From contig NZ_AP028878.1 in NCBI RefSeq assembly GCF_036511935.1, forward strand, positions 2,852,001 through 2,916,000: DNA of 64,000 bases, read 5' to 3'. Within the stretch, counting starts at the first letter, position 1, and each line of letters begins with the position of its first letter. Positions 1-11,540 of the stretch are shown one piece after another. The notes beneath the pieces were generated by a model, which saw only the letters and a list, made by a program, of their open reading frames with translations, ran no database searches and was not told the origin of the DNA. The stretch is from Marinobacter nanhaiticus D15-8W (GTDB lineage: Bacteria > Pseudomonadota > Gammaproteobacteria > Pseudomonadales > Oleiphilaceae). The translations under genes were made by a program, and so were the position numbers.

Positions 1-356
1 GCAAGGATATAGTTGATACGGTCCGGTAATGGCGCGTTCTCGTCGATGTTCGGCACCTTGGCGTTGGGCGCCTTGATGGTCAGTTGGCCGCCCATGCGAT
101 CGGTCGAGTAATCGACGTAAGCCTCTTCCAGGAACGGCACGGAGTTGTGATCCAGGTAAAGGGTGAACTTCTCCAGATCGATCTTCTCATCGGTCGGCAC
201 CACCTCATTGGGCGGACAGTACGCCAGACAGGTCTCGGCATGCTTGGTGCCCGGCTGGGTCACAAAGATGCGGACGCCCATGCCTTCCACGTCCTGCTTT
301 TCGATCAGTTGCGCGAGATAGTCCCGTGCGGAATCAGTAACCGTAACCAATGCCAT
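1..356 (-). CDS. nfuA: Fe-S biogenesis protein NfuA, 5' part (cut by window edge)
   Basis: The reverse strand from ATG at 356 reads [18 protein letters not shown] and continues open to base 1, so only the first ~118 codons are present. This is the A-type-like N-terminal domain of NfuA, including the stretch [20 protein letters not shown]. The family carries a C-terminal Nfu domain with a CxxC motif that binds a transient 4Fe-4S cluster and passes it to client enzymes; that part lies outside the window. The gene is divergent from metH across 213 bp. I did not find a convincing IscR box in that gap. Identity is confident from the N-terminal sequence. Confidence 0.9.
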   Translation of the reverse strand, partial: MALVTVTDSARDYLAQLIEKQDVEGMGVRIFVTQPGTKHAETCLAYCPPNEVVPTDEKIDLEKFTLYLDHNSVPFLEEAYVDYSTDRMGGQLTIKAPNAKVPNIDENAPLPDRINYIL

Positions 357-569
357 TTCTCTAACCTGATTGAGAATTTGAGAGTATTTTAAGCCACGCC
401 GGATCAACATAAAAGACCTAGTATTTTACTCAGTCTTTATCGATGTCATTAATCCGCACAAGGGATATGACGCCTATCACGCTAATTGCAAGCGTGTGGA
501 CGACGCAATGTCGCATTTTTGCTATGATTCCGCGCCCTGATGAGATCAATGCAACCCGGATAAGTCCTT

Positions 570-4265
<3,696 letters not shown>

Positions 4266-4321
4266 ACGGATTGCGTCTCGCTCCACGCCGGCGCATCCGG
4301 TATGAATGGAATGAGGTGAGC

Positions 4322-4564
4322 ATGAATAAGCCTGAGCACAACGACGCGGCAAGACCGGAAGGACGCCCCAGACGTCCGGGTGTCTTCAAGGTTATCCAGA
4401 GCATCCTGGCCGGAGCGTTCGGGGTGCAGTCCGACCGCCGCCGGGAGGAAGATTTCTCCAGCGGCAGCCCCTTGACCTATATCGTGGCCGGGATCGTTTT
4501 TGTGCTGGTCTTCGTCGTGACCATTGCGCTAGTTGTCCAATGGGTGATCAGCACGCATTCGTAG
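4322..4564 (+). CDS. DUF2970 small membrane protein
   Basis: An 80-residue protein with a soluble N-terminus rich in Arg and Pro, the DUF2970 signature around VIQSILAGAFGVQSDRRREEDF, and one C-terminal transmembrane helix (about residues 50-76). The start was set at ATG 4322 because a good ribosome site (AGGTGAG) lies just upstream; an upstream in-frame ATG at 4271 has none. Function of the family is unknown. It follows metH by 56 bp on the same strand, which may be accidental. No terminator is evident between it and the opposing small gene at 4588. Confidence 0.8.
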   Translation: MNKPEHNDAARPEGRPRRPGVFKVIQSILAGAFGVQSDRRREEDFSSGSPLTYIVAGIVFVLVFVVTIALVVQWVISTHS

Positions 4565-4587
4565 CCGCCTGCGAAGCCGGGAGCAGA

Positions 4588-4695
4588 CTAAAGGCCACTC
4601 ACCCAGTAGACGGCTGCGCCCACGAACAGGAATATCAGCACCACAGCCGCGACGGCATCGACCTGACTATCGGTGTAAGTGGATTTTTTACTCAT
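4588..4695 (-). CDS. 35-residue single-span membrane protein
   Basis: The reverse strand from ATG 4695 encodes 35 residues beginning MSKKSTYTDSQVDAV, followed by one hydrophobic helix (about residues 14-34) and ending WVSGL. A strong Shine-Dalgarno AGGAG sits 7 bases before the ATG, and a -10-like TATGAT lies on the minus strand at 4732-4727, though no good -35 was found. Codon third positions and the Lys/Ser-Thr N-terminus followed by a helix look like a genuine small membrane protein. It is convergent with the DUF2970 gene. I do not recognise a family; function unknown. Confidence 0.65.
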   Translation of the reverse strand: MSKKSTYTDSQVDAVAAVVLIFLFVGAAVYWVSGL

Positions 4696-4962
4696 ATTCA
4701 CACTCCTCGCACCAGTAATTCTTGTTATCATAACGTTTACTGCTGAGGGCATAGTGCCCGAACAGTCTACCGCACAAAACCAACTGCAAGAGTGACTTTG
4801 GAAGGCAGCAAACTCCTATAAGCCTATGTTTGAAAAGGCTTCCCTTCCACCGCATTTTAAGTCCAATACGCTATTAGCATATTTAGAAATAATCATTTTG
4901 TGCATAAGGCAAAGCTGATATCTTAGCCGCCAAATTGGATGAGTGTCCCCAGGAACAGGTTT

Positions 4963-6615
4963 ATGTACGTTTACGACGAATACGATCGCCAGATCCTGAA
5001 TGAGCGCGTAGCGCAGTTCCGGCATCAGACGGATCGTGCCCTCGCCGGTGAGCTCGCCGAAGACGAGTTCCTGCCGTTGCGTCTGCAGAATGGTCTCTAT
5101 GTGCAGCGTCTTGCCCCGATGCTACGCATCGCCATTCCTTACGGCATGCTGCGAGCAAACCAGCTGCGCCGTCTGGCCCGGATCTCTCGGGACTATGACA
5201 AGGGCTATGCGCATTTCACGACGCGTCAGAACGTACAGCTGAATTGGCCGGCGGTTGAAGACGTGCCCGATATCCTGGCGGAACTGGCCGAAGTCGAGAT
5301 GCACGCCAACCAGACCAGCGGGAACTGTATCCGTAATACCACGACCGACCAGTTCGCCGGCGTCCAGTCCGAAGAGCTGACTGACCCGCGCCCCTATTGC
5401 GAACTGATTCGTCAGTGGTCCACCTATCACCCGGAATTCGCGTTCCTGCCGCGCAAGTTCAAGATCGCGGTGAATGCCTCCGAAGGTACGGACCGTGCAG
5501 CCGTCCAGGTTCACGACATTGGCCTGGAACTGGTCAATAACGAAGCCGGCGAGCTGGGTTTCCGTGTCTATGTCGGTGGCGGCCTGGGCCGTACACCGGT
5601 TGTCGGCCCGGTAATTCGTGAGTTCCTGCCAGAGTTGGATCTGCTGACCTACCTGGAAGCGATCCTTCGCGTCTATAACCGCTACGGTCGCCGGGACAAC
5701 AAATTCAAGGCGCGGATCAAGATACTGGTGAAGGCCATGACTCCGGAAGCCTTCGCCGAGAAGGTCGAGGCTGAATGGGAGCATATCAAGAATTCACCGA
5801 CCCGCCTGACCCGCGAAGCGGTCGACAGCGTCAAGCGTTTCTTCACCGAACCCGATTACCAGGCGCTCGAAGATAACCCCGACACGCTTCAGGCCCAGCG
5901 CGCCGAAAGTAAGGCATTCGATAGCTGGGTGAAGCGGAACGTCGACAAACACAAGAAGCCGGGATACGCCATTGCCACCCTCACCCTGAAGAAAACCGGG
6001 GTGCCGCCGGGCGATGTCAGCGACCGTCAGCTAGAGCAGCTCGCAGATCTGGCCGAGCAATACAGCTTTGGAGAGCTGCGCGTGACCCACCAGCAGAACG
6101 TGGTACTGGCCGATATCCGACAAGATCAGTTGTTCGAGCTTTGGCAGGCGATTCGTCCGATGGGCTTTGCCACCGCCAACCTGGGCACACTGACCGATAT
6201 CATCTGCTGCCCCGGCGGCGACTACTGCGCCCTGGCCAACGCCAAGTCCATCCCGGTGGCTGAAGCCATCCAGCGCCGTTTCGACGACATGGACTATGTC
6301 TACGACCTGGGCGATATCGACCTGAACATTTCAGGCTGCATGAACGCCTGCGGTCATCACCACGTTGGCAATATAGGCGTGCTGGGGGTGGACAAGAAAG
6401 GCGAAGAGTTCTACCAGATTTCCCTAGGGGGCTCTTCCCAACGCGACGCGTCATTGGGCAAGATCCTGGGACCGTCATTCGCGCGGGAGGAAATGCCCCA
6501 GGTGATCGAGAAGATCATCAACGTGTATGTCGACAACCGGACCGAGGAAGAAACCTTCCTGGACACCTATCGACGCATCGGTATCGATCCTTTCAAGGAG
6601 CGTGTATATGCCTGA
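4963..6615 (+). CDS. cysI: Sulfite reductase hemoprotein (CysI/Sir type)
   Basis: Six-electron reduction of sulfite to sulfide in assimilatory sulfur metabolism. At 550 residues it has two ferredoxin-like half-domains and the 4Fe-4S/sirohaem ligands: C416-x5-C422 and C459-x3-C463 (ISGCMNACGHHH). The start was placed at ATG 4963 (MYVYDEYDRQ), which matches the usual N-terminus; the ATG at 4939 would add eight atypical residues. The gene overlaps the next one by 8 bp, indicating translational coupling. No cysJ flavoprotein gene is in the window. Sirohaem would come from cysG at 30286. The ~215 bp upstream is AT-rich and may hold a CysB site, but I could not define one. Confidence 0.95.
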   Translation: MYVYDEYDRQILNERVAQFRHQTDRALAGELAEDEFLPLRLQNGLYVQRLAPMLRIAIPYGMLRANQLRRLARISRDYDKGYAHFTTRQNVQLNWPAVEDVPDILAELAEVEMHANQTSGNCIRNTTTDQFAGVQSEELTDPRPYCELIRQWSTYHPEFAFLPRKFKIAVNASEGTDRAAVQVHDIGLELVNNEAGELGFRVYVGGGLGRTPVVGPVIREFLPELDLLTYLEAILRVYNRYGRRDNKFKARIKILVKAMTPEAFAEKVEAEWEHIKNSPTRLTREAVDSVKRFFTEPDYQALEDNPDTLQAQRAESKAFDSWVKRNVDKHKKPGYAIATLTLKKTGVPPGDVSDRQLEQLADLAEQYSFGELRVTHQQNVVLADIRQDQLFELWQAIRPMGFATANLGTLTDIICCPGGDYCALANAKSIPVAEAIQRRFDDMDYVYDLGDIDLNISGCMNACGHHHVGNIGVLGVDKKGEEFYQISLGGSSQRDASLGKILGPSFAREEMPQVIEKIINVYVDNRTEEETFLDTYRRIGIDPFKERVYA

Positions 6616-7120
6616 TTTGATCCGCCATGACGGCATCCATGACGATGAGTGGACCCTGGTGTCTGCACCTGAAGAAGACCAGGAGCTGACCCTGCCGGAC
6701 GGCCCGGCCCTGCTGCCAGCCACGGTATGGAAGGAAAATCGTGACCAGTTCGCCGGGCGCAATGATATCGGCATCTGGTTCGACAGCCACGAAGAACCTG
6801 AGGCTTTTGCCGAAGTGATCGACGATCTGCCGGTGATCGCAGTGAACTTCCCCAAGTTCACGGACGGTCGGGGCTACAGCATCGCGCGCCTGCTGCGTGA
6901 GCGCTACGGCTACAAGGGCGAACTGCGCGCGGTCGGCGACGTCCTGCTGGATCAGTTGTTCTACATGAAGCGCTGCGGCTTTGATGCATACGCGCTGCGT
7001 GCTGACAAGGACATCAGCCAGGCTGAGCATTGCTTGAATGTCTTCAGCAATACCTACCAGGCTGCGGTTGATAACAAGGAACCGTTGTTCCGTCGGCGGA
7101 AGGCTGAAGCGGCGTCTTGA
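6608..7120 (+). CDS. DUF934 protein, partner of sulfite reductase
   Basis: A 170-residue soluble protein of the DUF934 family (conserved core VNFPKFTDGRGYSIARLLRERYGYKGELRAVGD split by the family's RGYS and GDVLLDQL blocks). ATG 6608 lies inside the 3' end of cysI, so the two are almost certainly translated together. In many proteobacteria this family directly follows cysI. It is suspected to help sulfite reduction or electron delivery, but no biochemical role is established to my knowledge. A strong terminator follows 16 bp after the stop, defining a two-gene operon. Confidence 0.88.
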   Translation: MPDLIRHDGIHDDEWTLVSAPEEDQELTLPDGPALLPATVWKENRDQFAGRNDIGIWFDSHEEPEAFAEVIDDLPVIAVNFPKFTDGRGYSIARLLRERYGYKGELRAVGDVLLDQLFYMKRCGFDAYALRADKDISQAEHCLNVFSNTYQAAVDNKEPLFRRRKAEAAS

Positions 7121-7136
7121 GTCCTTCTCTTAGGCA

Positions 7137-7178
7137 TATAAACAAAAAGACGGCCCGCGGGCCGTCTTTTTGTTTATA
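7137..7178. terminator. Bidirectional intrinsic terminator
   Basis: A perfect 42-bp palindrome: arms TATAAACAAAAAGACGGCCCG and its exact complement, with an A-tract on the left and a T-tract on the right of a GC-rich core. It can therefore act on both strands, ending the cysI-DUF934 operon from the left and acuI from the right. Confidence 0.93.
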
Positions 7179-7216
7179 GCGCCGTCTTCAGGCTCCGGTA
7201 ACAGCCGGAAGGCATC

Positions 7217-7305
7217 GATGCGGTTCGCAAGCTCACCGCATCCTACGTTTAACTCGTGCGTCGAGGTGGCCGCGTAGGATGCGGGTGAACAACGTGAACC
7301 GCATC
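7217..7305. repeat. REP-like inverted pair (GTAG-headed)
   Basis: Two palindromic units face each other. The right unit reads CGTAGGATGCGG at 7273 and closes with CCGCATC at 7305. The left unit is its mirror image, GATGCGG at 7217 and CCGCATCCTACG ending 7247. Each unit is a GTAG tetranucleotide followed by a GATGCGG/CCGCATC stem, the layout of REP elements moved by RAYT (HUH-type) transposases. It lies between convergent genes, just after the terminator. A sister pair with a different stem is at 30140-30259. Confidence 0.7.
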
Positions 7306-7355
7306 AATCATGATATCGGCCTCCCCATCCAAGAAACCGATACCATAAAGCGATT

Positions 7356-8345
7356 TCAGACAGAGTGGTCGAGAACGATCTTCCCGGCCGACGCCCCTTT
7401 CAGGAACGCCTGGAGCGCATCGTTCAGGTCTTCCTTGCCGATACTCTTCGCCGAATTCTCGGTAACGGTGCACTTCCAATCCTGCGCCAGCTTGCTCCAG
7501 ATTTCATGTTTTTCGGGCAGCGGAATCTCAACCGAGTCGATACCCAACAGGTTTACACCGCGCAGAATGAAGGGTGCCATAGTTGTTTCCAGCTGCATTC
7601 CGGCCGCAAGCCCGCAACAGGCTACGGAACCACCGGGTTTGATCTGTTTTAACAGTTCAGCCAATGGCCCACCGCCAACAGTATCTACCGCATTGGCAAA
7701 CTGTGGCTTGAGCAGCGGTTTTTTCTCGGGCGCAAGGCTGTCACGACCGACAATATCCTTAGCACCCAGCTGACTTAGATACTCAGCTTGATCTGGCTTA
7801 CCGCTCACTGCGGTGACCTCGAAGCCGAGTCCGGAAAGGATCTCAACAGCCACACTACCTACCGAGCCGCTGGCGCCTGTCACAACAACAGGGCCTTGCT
7901 CCGGATTTGCACCCGCTTTGAGCAGCTTGTTGACACACAACCCCGCAGTCAGCCCTGCCGTACCATAAACCATGGCCTTATGGGCATCCCAACCTTTGGG
8001 CACTGCAACGACCCAGCCCGCGGGCACCCGAATATACTCACCAAACCCGCCAGGCGTATTCATGCCCAGGTCGTAACCGGTGACAAGCACCTGTTGGCCA
8101 ACGGTGTACTGATCCGTGCTGCTCTCGATCACTTCGCCCGCCGCATCGATGCCGGGCGTATGAGGAAACTCGCGGGTAACACCCTTGTTCCCTGAGGCGG
8201 ACAAGGCGTCCTTGTAATTGAGGGATGAGTGAGTGACGTGAATCAGGACATCCCCGTCAGGAAGATCTGCGGTGTCCAGTGTCTCGATGTTGCCGACGTA
8301 TTCGCCGTCCTTTTCGTGTACTCGCCAGGCGTTATAAGTGGCCAT
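7356..8345 (-). CDS. acuI: YhdH/AcuI-family NADPH acrylyl-CoA reductase / quinone oxidoreductase
   Basis: Zinc-free medium-chain dehydrogenase/reductase, 329 residues, with a GroES-like N-terminal half and a Rossmann half carrying VTGASGSVGSVAVEIL (NADPH site). Family members reduce acryloyl-CoA to propionyl-CoA and protect against acrylate, which is relevant in marine bacteria that degrade DMSP. No DMSP genes are present here, so that role is inference. The start was set at ATG 8345 (MATYNAWRV), preceded by AAGGA; the longer frame to 8408 lacks a ribosome site. It is probably monocistronic, with its terminator shared with the opposing operon. Confidence 0.88.
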   Translation of the reverse strand: MATYNAWRVHEKDGEYVGNIETLDTADLPDGDVLIHVTHSSLNYKDALSASGNKGVTREFPHTPGIDAAGEVIESSTDQYTVGQQVLVTGYDLGMNTPGGFGEYIRVPAGWVVAVPKGWDAHKAMVYGTAGLTAGLCVNKLLKAGANPEQGPVVVTGASGSVGSVAVEILSGLGFEVTAVSGKPDQAEYLSQLGAKDIVGRDSLAPEKKPLLKPQFANAVDTVGGGPLAELLKQIKPGGSVACCGLAAGMQLETTMAPFILRGVNLLGIDSVEIPLPEKHEIWSKLAQDWKCTVTENSAKSIGKEDLNDALQAFLKGASAGKIVLDHSV

Positions 8346-8515
8346 CTCGAATCCTTCTCGTTGTCGGAACTTGATGAATTTGAATACCGTCTGAGTACTG
8401 CTCGACACTTCAGGTACGTTATCGGACCACTATGCTGGTGGCCCGCTCCGCTCACAAATAACCTAATTTAATATGGATAGGTGAAACCACCGTGTTCAGT
8501 ACCATTCAGACCCGT

Positions 8516-9577
8516 TTACTGGATATTCCGATTACGTAGCGCACCCAACACTTTCCAGATGCCGTGTTCTATGGCACTGCTGGCCGCCAGACCGAGTTTT
8601 TCCGGCAGCGTACGCTTATGCCGGAAGTTGACGGTGACGACCTCGGCCCGATCACAGGCCTCGATCAGATACTCGTCGGATGTCTTCAGTTCATCAATTA
8701 GATGTACGTCCAACGCGCGCCGGCCAAACCAGATGTCACCATTCGCCACTTGCTGGATATCGACGGACGGACGGCGCTCGGTGACATATTCCTTGAACAG
8801 GACATGGGTATCCTCCAGGTCCTCCAGGAACTTTTCCCGCCCCTTGTCCGTATTCTCACCGAAGACAGTGAGGGTACGTTTGTGTTCGCCGGCGGTCAGC
8901 ACCTCGAAATCCACATCATTCTTCTTGAGCAGGCGATGGAAGTTCGGTAGTTGGGCCACGACGCCGATAGAGCCAAGCACCGCGAACGGGGACGCGATGA
9001 TCCGATCTGCGACGCAGGCCATCATGTAACCGCCACTTGCTGCCACCTTGTCGACGCAGGCCGTCAGCGTCACTCCCTTGGAGCGAATACGGTCAAGCTG
9101 CGCTGCTGCAAGCCCATACGCATGGACCAGGCCGCCGCCGCTTTCCAGGCGAACCACCACCTCGTCACGACCCGGCTCCGCAACGCTTAGCACTGCAGTT
9201 ATGGATTTCCGCAGGGAGTCGGTATCACTGGCTTTGATGTCGCCATTGAAGTCGAGCACAAAAACTCGCGGGCTGGTTTCCTCCTCCTTCTCAACGGATT
9301 TGGCTTTCTTGCGGGCCTTGGCGTCGGCTTTCTTTTCTTTCTTTCGCGCCTTGAGCCAAGCCTTGCGGTCGGATTCACCCAGCATTTTCTGATGGATGTT
9401 TTCCCTGAGTCGCTTGTAGCCTTCGTTAAGGCGCTTCAGGTGCAGGTCACCATCGGCGTCCTCGCTTTCATGCTTGCGCTGCGCTGCAGAGACGACAGCC
9501 GTGACGACAATGAGCACGGCCACCACAAACGTGACCGTCTTAGCGAGGAACAGTCCAAATTCCGTCAAAAATTCCAA
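8516..9577 (-). CDS. sohB: Inner-membrane peptidase SohB (S49 family)
   Basis: A 353-residue membrane-anchored serine protease of the signal peptide peptidase A family, acting in the periplasm. It has an N-terminal transmembrane helix (about residues 8-30), a Lys/Ala-rich charged linker (about 70-100), then the peptidase fold with the Ser181-Lys233 dyad (VAASGGYMMA and TAGEHKRTL). Length matches E. coli SohB (about 350). A GGAG site lies 8 bases before ATG 9577. It is divergent from the SCP2 gene across a 391-bp gap. Confidence 0.93.
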   Translation of the reverse strand: MEFLTEFGLFLAKTVTFVVAVLIVVTAVVSAAQRKHESEDADGDLHLKRLNEGYKRLRENIHQKMLGESDRKAWLKARKKEKKADAKARKKAKSVEKEEETSPRVFVLDFNGDIKASDTDSLRKSITAVLSVAEPGRDEVVVRLESGGGLVHAYGLAAAQLDRIRSKGVTLTACVDKVAASGGYMMACVADRIIASPFAVLGSIGVVAQLPNFHRLLKKNDVDFEVLTAGEHKRTLTVFGENTDKGREKFLEDLEDTHVLFKEYVTERRPSVDIQQVANGDIWFGRRALDVHLIDELKTSDEYLIEACDRAEVVTVNFRHKRTLPEKLGLAASSAIEHGIWKVLGALRNRNIQ

Positions 9578-9968
9578 ATCCGTTCTCCAATTACCCGATA
9601 GAGTGTTAATGCTTCAATATAGATATTAATAACCCGCCAGAGTTTCGTTTCGAACATAGCTTCTTTCGATTGAGCAGCGCGGGAGCGTTCTTTAGAGGTT
9701 AATGTCCTAAAGGCGTCTATAAGACCTATCACAAACGGAAACGATTGTAACTGAGCGCTACAGGCATGCACGAGGTCCTTCGCGCCAAATATTCAAACAA
9801 GCGTTCGATCGAGCTTGACACTACCTGGCCCTACCCCTAAAGTCGATCTGGCTTCGCCGGATTGCCACGCTGCCGCCGGCTCCCTGGGCAGTATCTCGGC
9901 ACTTTTTTCAGACACTCAGGGTTTCAGATAAACTTAGGCTTTCAGACGCACAGAAAAGGGAAAGAACA
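9578..9968. other. 391-bp divergent intergenic region (sohB / SCP2 gene)
   Basis: No supportable gene here: the one minus-strand frame (9565-9771) runs into sohB in another frame and resembles nothing. The first ~150 bases next to sohB are AT-rich and should hold its promoter. A near-consensus sigma-70 promoter for the plus strand lies at 9815-9843. The remaining ~125 bases before the SCP2 start form an untranslated leader with a T-run at 9901-9907. Confidence 0.6.
9815..9843 (+). promoter_or_regulatory. Sigma-70 promoter for the SCP2 gene
   Basis: TTGACA (9815-9820), 17-bp spacer, TAAAGT (9838-9843). The -35 is perfect consensus and the -10 matches 4 of 6. It predicts a leader of about 120 bases before ATG 9969. 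Confidence 0.55.
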
Positions 9969-10283
9969 ATGTCAGTACAACAGACTTTCGAGAAGATGGA
10001 ACAGAACTTTAACCCGGATGCTGCCGCCGGCATGGATCTGGTTTTCCAGTTCAACATCGAAGACGACAAAACCTATCACCTGGTCGTGAAAGACGGCACC
10101 TGCAAGCTGCACGAAGGTGAGCACGAAGATCCCTCCGTAACCCTGATCATGAATTCCGAAACCCTGCAGGGTATCGTTTCCGGCGAAACCGATGGGATGC
10201 AGGCGTTTATGGCCGGACAGCTGCGCGCCGAAGGCGACATGATGCTGGCTACCAAACTGGGCGAGCTGTTCAATATGGGCTAA
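9969..10283 (+). CDS. SCP2 sterol-transfer-like one-domain protein
   Basis: A 104-residue protein made only of an SCP2 domain (a lipid- or acyl-CoA-binding fold with a hydrophobic tunnel), with the typical segments DLVFQFNIEDDKTYHLVVKDG and FMAGQLRAEGDMMLATKLGELF each partly visible. Single-domain bacterial members are common in lipid-degrading gammaproteobacteria; the ligand is unknown and an acyl-CoA or fatty-acid carrier role is inference. An AAGGGA ribosome site precedes ATG 9969. It is monocistronic, with its own promoter at 9815 and a possible hairpin terminator at 10297. Confidence 0.9.
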   Translation: MSVQQTFEKMEQNFNPDAAAGMDLVFQFNIEDDKTYHLVVKDGTCKLHEGEHEDPSVTLIMNSETLQGIVSGETDGMQAFMAGQLRAEGDMMLATKLGELFNMG

Positions 10284-10296
10284 GGCCCCGCCTTGT

Positions 10297-10320
10297 TCGG
10301 GCCGCCCCGGCGCGGCCCGA
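10297..10320 (+). terminator. Possible terminator hairpin after the SCP2 gene
   Basis: Nine-base stem TCGGGCCGC / GCGGCCCGA with a six-base loop, 13 bases after the stop codon. The tail is GACTTTCCC rather than a clean T-run, so termination strength is uncertain. Confidence 0.45.
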
Positions 10321-10519
10321 GACTTTCCCTCCCTCCCAAGCACTGCGCAACCCCAGAATCTGTAATTCCAAACTCAAGAAAAGTCTCATCGCGCATTAGC
10401 GTCACAGGGAGCCGGGAGTCCTCCGCAGGCGCCGTAAGATCATGGGCACCTTCGGCGCCTCAGAAGCTGAAGCATCTGCTACGTGCTCGAGTTATCTGGA
10501 AAATGTAGCCGACGCTTTA

Positions 10520-10659
10520 GAGGGTGTTGCAAAACTACTGCGCTCGGCCATGCGGCGTTGGAAATCCGCTCAAAATGCTCATTTACGACCAGTAAACTGC
10601 GCTTTTTCGCGAATTTCCGCCTTGCCTGGCCTTCGCTCGCTACGTTTTGCAACACCCTC
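10520..10659. mobile_element. 140-bp palindromic MITE-like element
   Basis: Outer terminal inverted repeats GAGGGTGTTGCAAAAC (10520-10535) and GTTTTGCAACACCCTC (10644-10659) are exact. Between them the two halves pair imperfectly almost to the centre (ATTTACGACCAGTAAA near 10581-10596), so a single strand would fold into one long hairpin. The element is flanked by TTTA on both sides (10516-10519 and 10660-10663), a possible 4-bp target duplication. It carries no coding sequence. Similar GTGTTGCAAAAC-type palindromes recur, as I recall, in Marinobacter, Halomonas and Pseudomonas genomes, but that was not checked. Confidence 0.65.
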
Positions 10660-10741
10660 TTTAGCTTCGGAGCAGCCCGGCGGGCTGCCCGTTCCTGGAA
10701 TGCTTTCCGTTACATGGATTCCCGCTAAAGTGCGATGAACC

Positions 10742-10762
10742 AAAAAAAGCCCGTCAAGGCTT
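10742..10762 (-). terminator. Intrinsic terminator of the minus-strand gene at 10781
   Basis: On the minus strand: AAGCC, short loop, GGCTT embedded in GGGCTT followed by a run of seven T. It lies 19-39 bases beyond the stop codon of the gene at 10781-11437. Confidence 0.65.
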
Positions 10763-10780
10763 CATGTTCGTTCCCAACAC

Positions 10781-11437
10781 CTACCCTGCCTGAGGGAACC
10801 ACTGCTCCATCGCTTCCCGAGCCTGCGCGTTAGCCGGCAAGGCCACCAACCCTGTACTGGACAAGCGCACATCGAAGATCGCTCCATCTTTCAACGGCAT
10901 GAATGTGGCATTGCCGTAAACAGCTTCAACGAACGGCAGTCCATAGGTCTGATCCAACAGCCAGCTATCGAACCAGGAGTCTTCCCCCAAGGGATAGACG
11001 GTGCGCTGGCCGGAGCGCTCCTGCTCGAGACTGACGTAGCGGCCGCTCAGCCGGTCCAGTCGGTAGGCGGGCCTGACCCCAAGCCACGTAAGCGGACCGG
11101 CCATGCGAATGATCCGCGCATCCACCTGCCACTGGTCGCCTCTGATAACGACTTCCATGGGCGGTTGCTCATTCCGTTCGAGACGCACGCGCCAGGCCTG
11201 TGGCCCCGTCTTTGAGACACCGACGGTGGCAATAGTCTGCATGCTGTCAAGGGATTGATAGTGGCGCAGGTCCAGCGCCAAGAGACCGACGTAGGCACCG
11301 GCGCCGATCAGGAACAGCGCAAAGGTGCCTTTAAGCCAGCTGAAAAACCAACGGGGGCGAACAAAGAAGGCCAGCCCAAACAGGGCCAGCACGCCGCCGA
11401 TGGCAGCCAATGCGATCAGGGCGATGTCCTGGGACAT
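10781..11437 (-). CDS. Conserved two-helix membrane protein of unknown function
   Basis: 218 residues with two N-terminal transmembrane helices (about 5-26 and 32-54) followed by a ~160-residue soluble domain rich in Trp and Arg (RMAGPLTWLGVRPAYRLDRL, GEDSWFDSWLLDQTYG). I recall close relatives in Pseudomonas annotated loosely as cation/multidrug efflux proteins, but nothing in the sequence looks like a pump: there are too few helices. The start ATG 11437 is followed by MSQDIALIAL. It lies downstream of fimL on the same strand (103-bp gap) and could be co-transcribed. Confidence 0.7.
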   Translation of the reverse strand: MSQDIALIALAAIGGVLALFGLAFFVRPRWFFSWLKGTFALFLIGAGAYVGLLALDLRHYQSLDSMQTIATVGVSKTGPQAWRVRLERNEQPPMEVVIRGDQWQVDARIIRMAGPLTWLGVRPAYRLDRLSGRYVSLEQERSGQRTVYPLGEDSWFDSWLLDQTYGLPFVEAVYGNATFMPLKDGAIFDVRLSSTGLVALPANAQAREAMEQWFPQAG

Positions 11438-11540
11438 ATAGGGCTCTCTTGCTAGGGGCTATTACTGCAATCTTTTGTTGTTGGAACCCGCAATGCAGTC
11501 ACGCGGCTCTCTGAACCTGAAGAGGTGCCGGATTGCCTCG

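Larger units (their letters stand above)
10284..10780. other. 497-bp convergent intergenic region with repeat element
   Basis: No gene is credible here. It holds, in order: a GC-rich hairpin just after the SCP2 stop (10297-10320), an inverted GGCGCC pair (10429-10460), a 140-bp inverted-repeat element (10520-10659), a small GCAGCCC/GGGCTGC hairpin (10672-10688) and the terminator of the opposing gene (10742-10762). The plus-strand frames at 10293, 10442 and 10483 only read through these repeats. Confidence 0.7.

Noticed and set aside
357..569. Possible cobalamin riboswitch upstream of metH
   Set aside because: No B12-box-like sequence or required helices found; gap too short for a full B12 riboswitch plus promoter.
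10293..10738. Plus-strand small frames in the convergent gap after the SCP2 gene
   Set aside because: They read through hairpins and the 140-bp palindromic element and have no ribosome sites.
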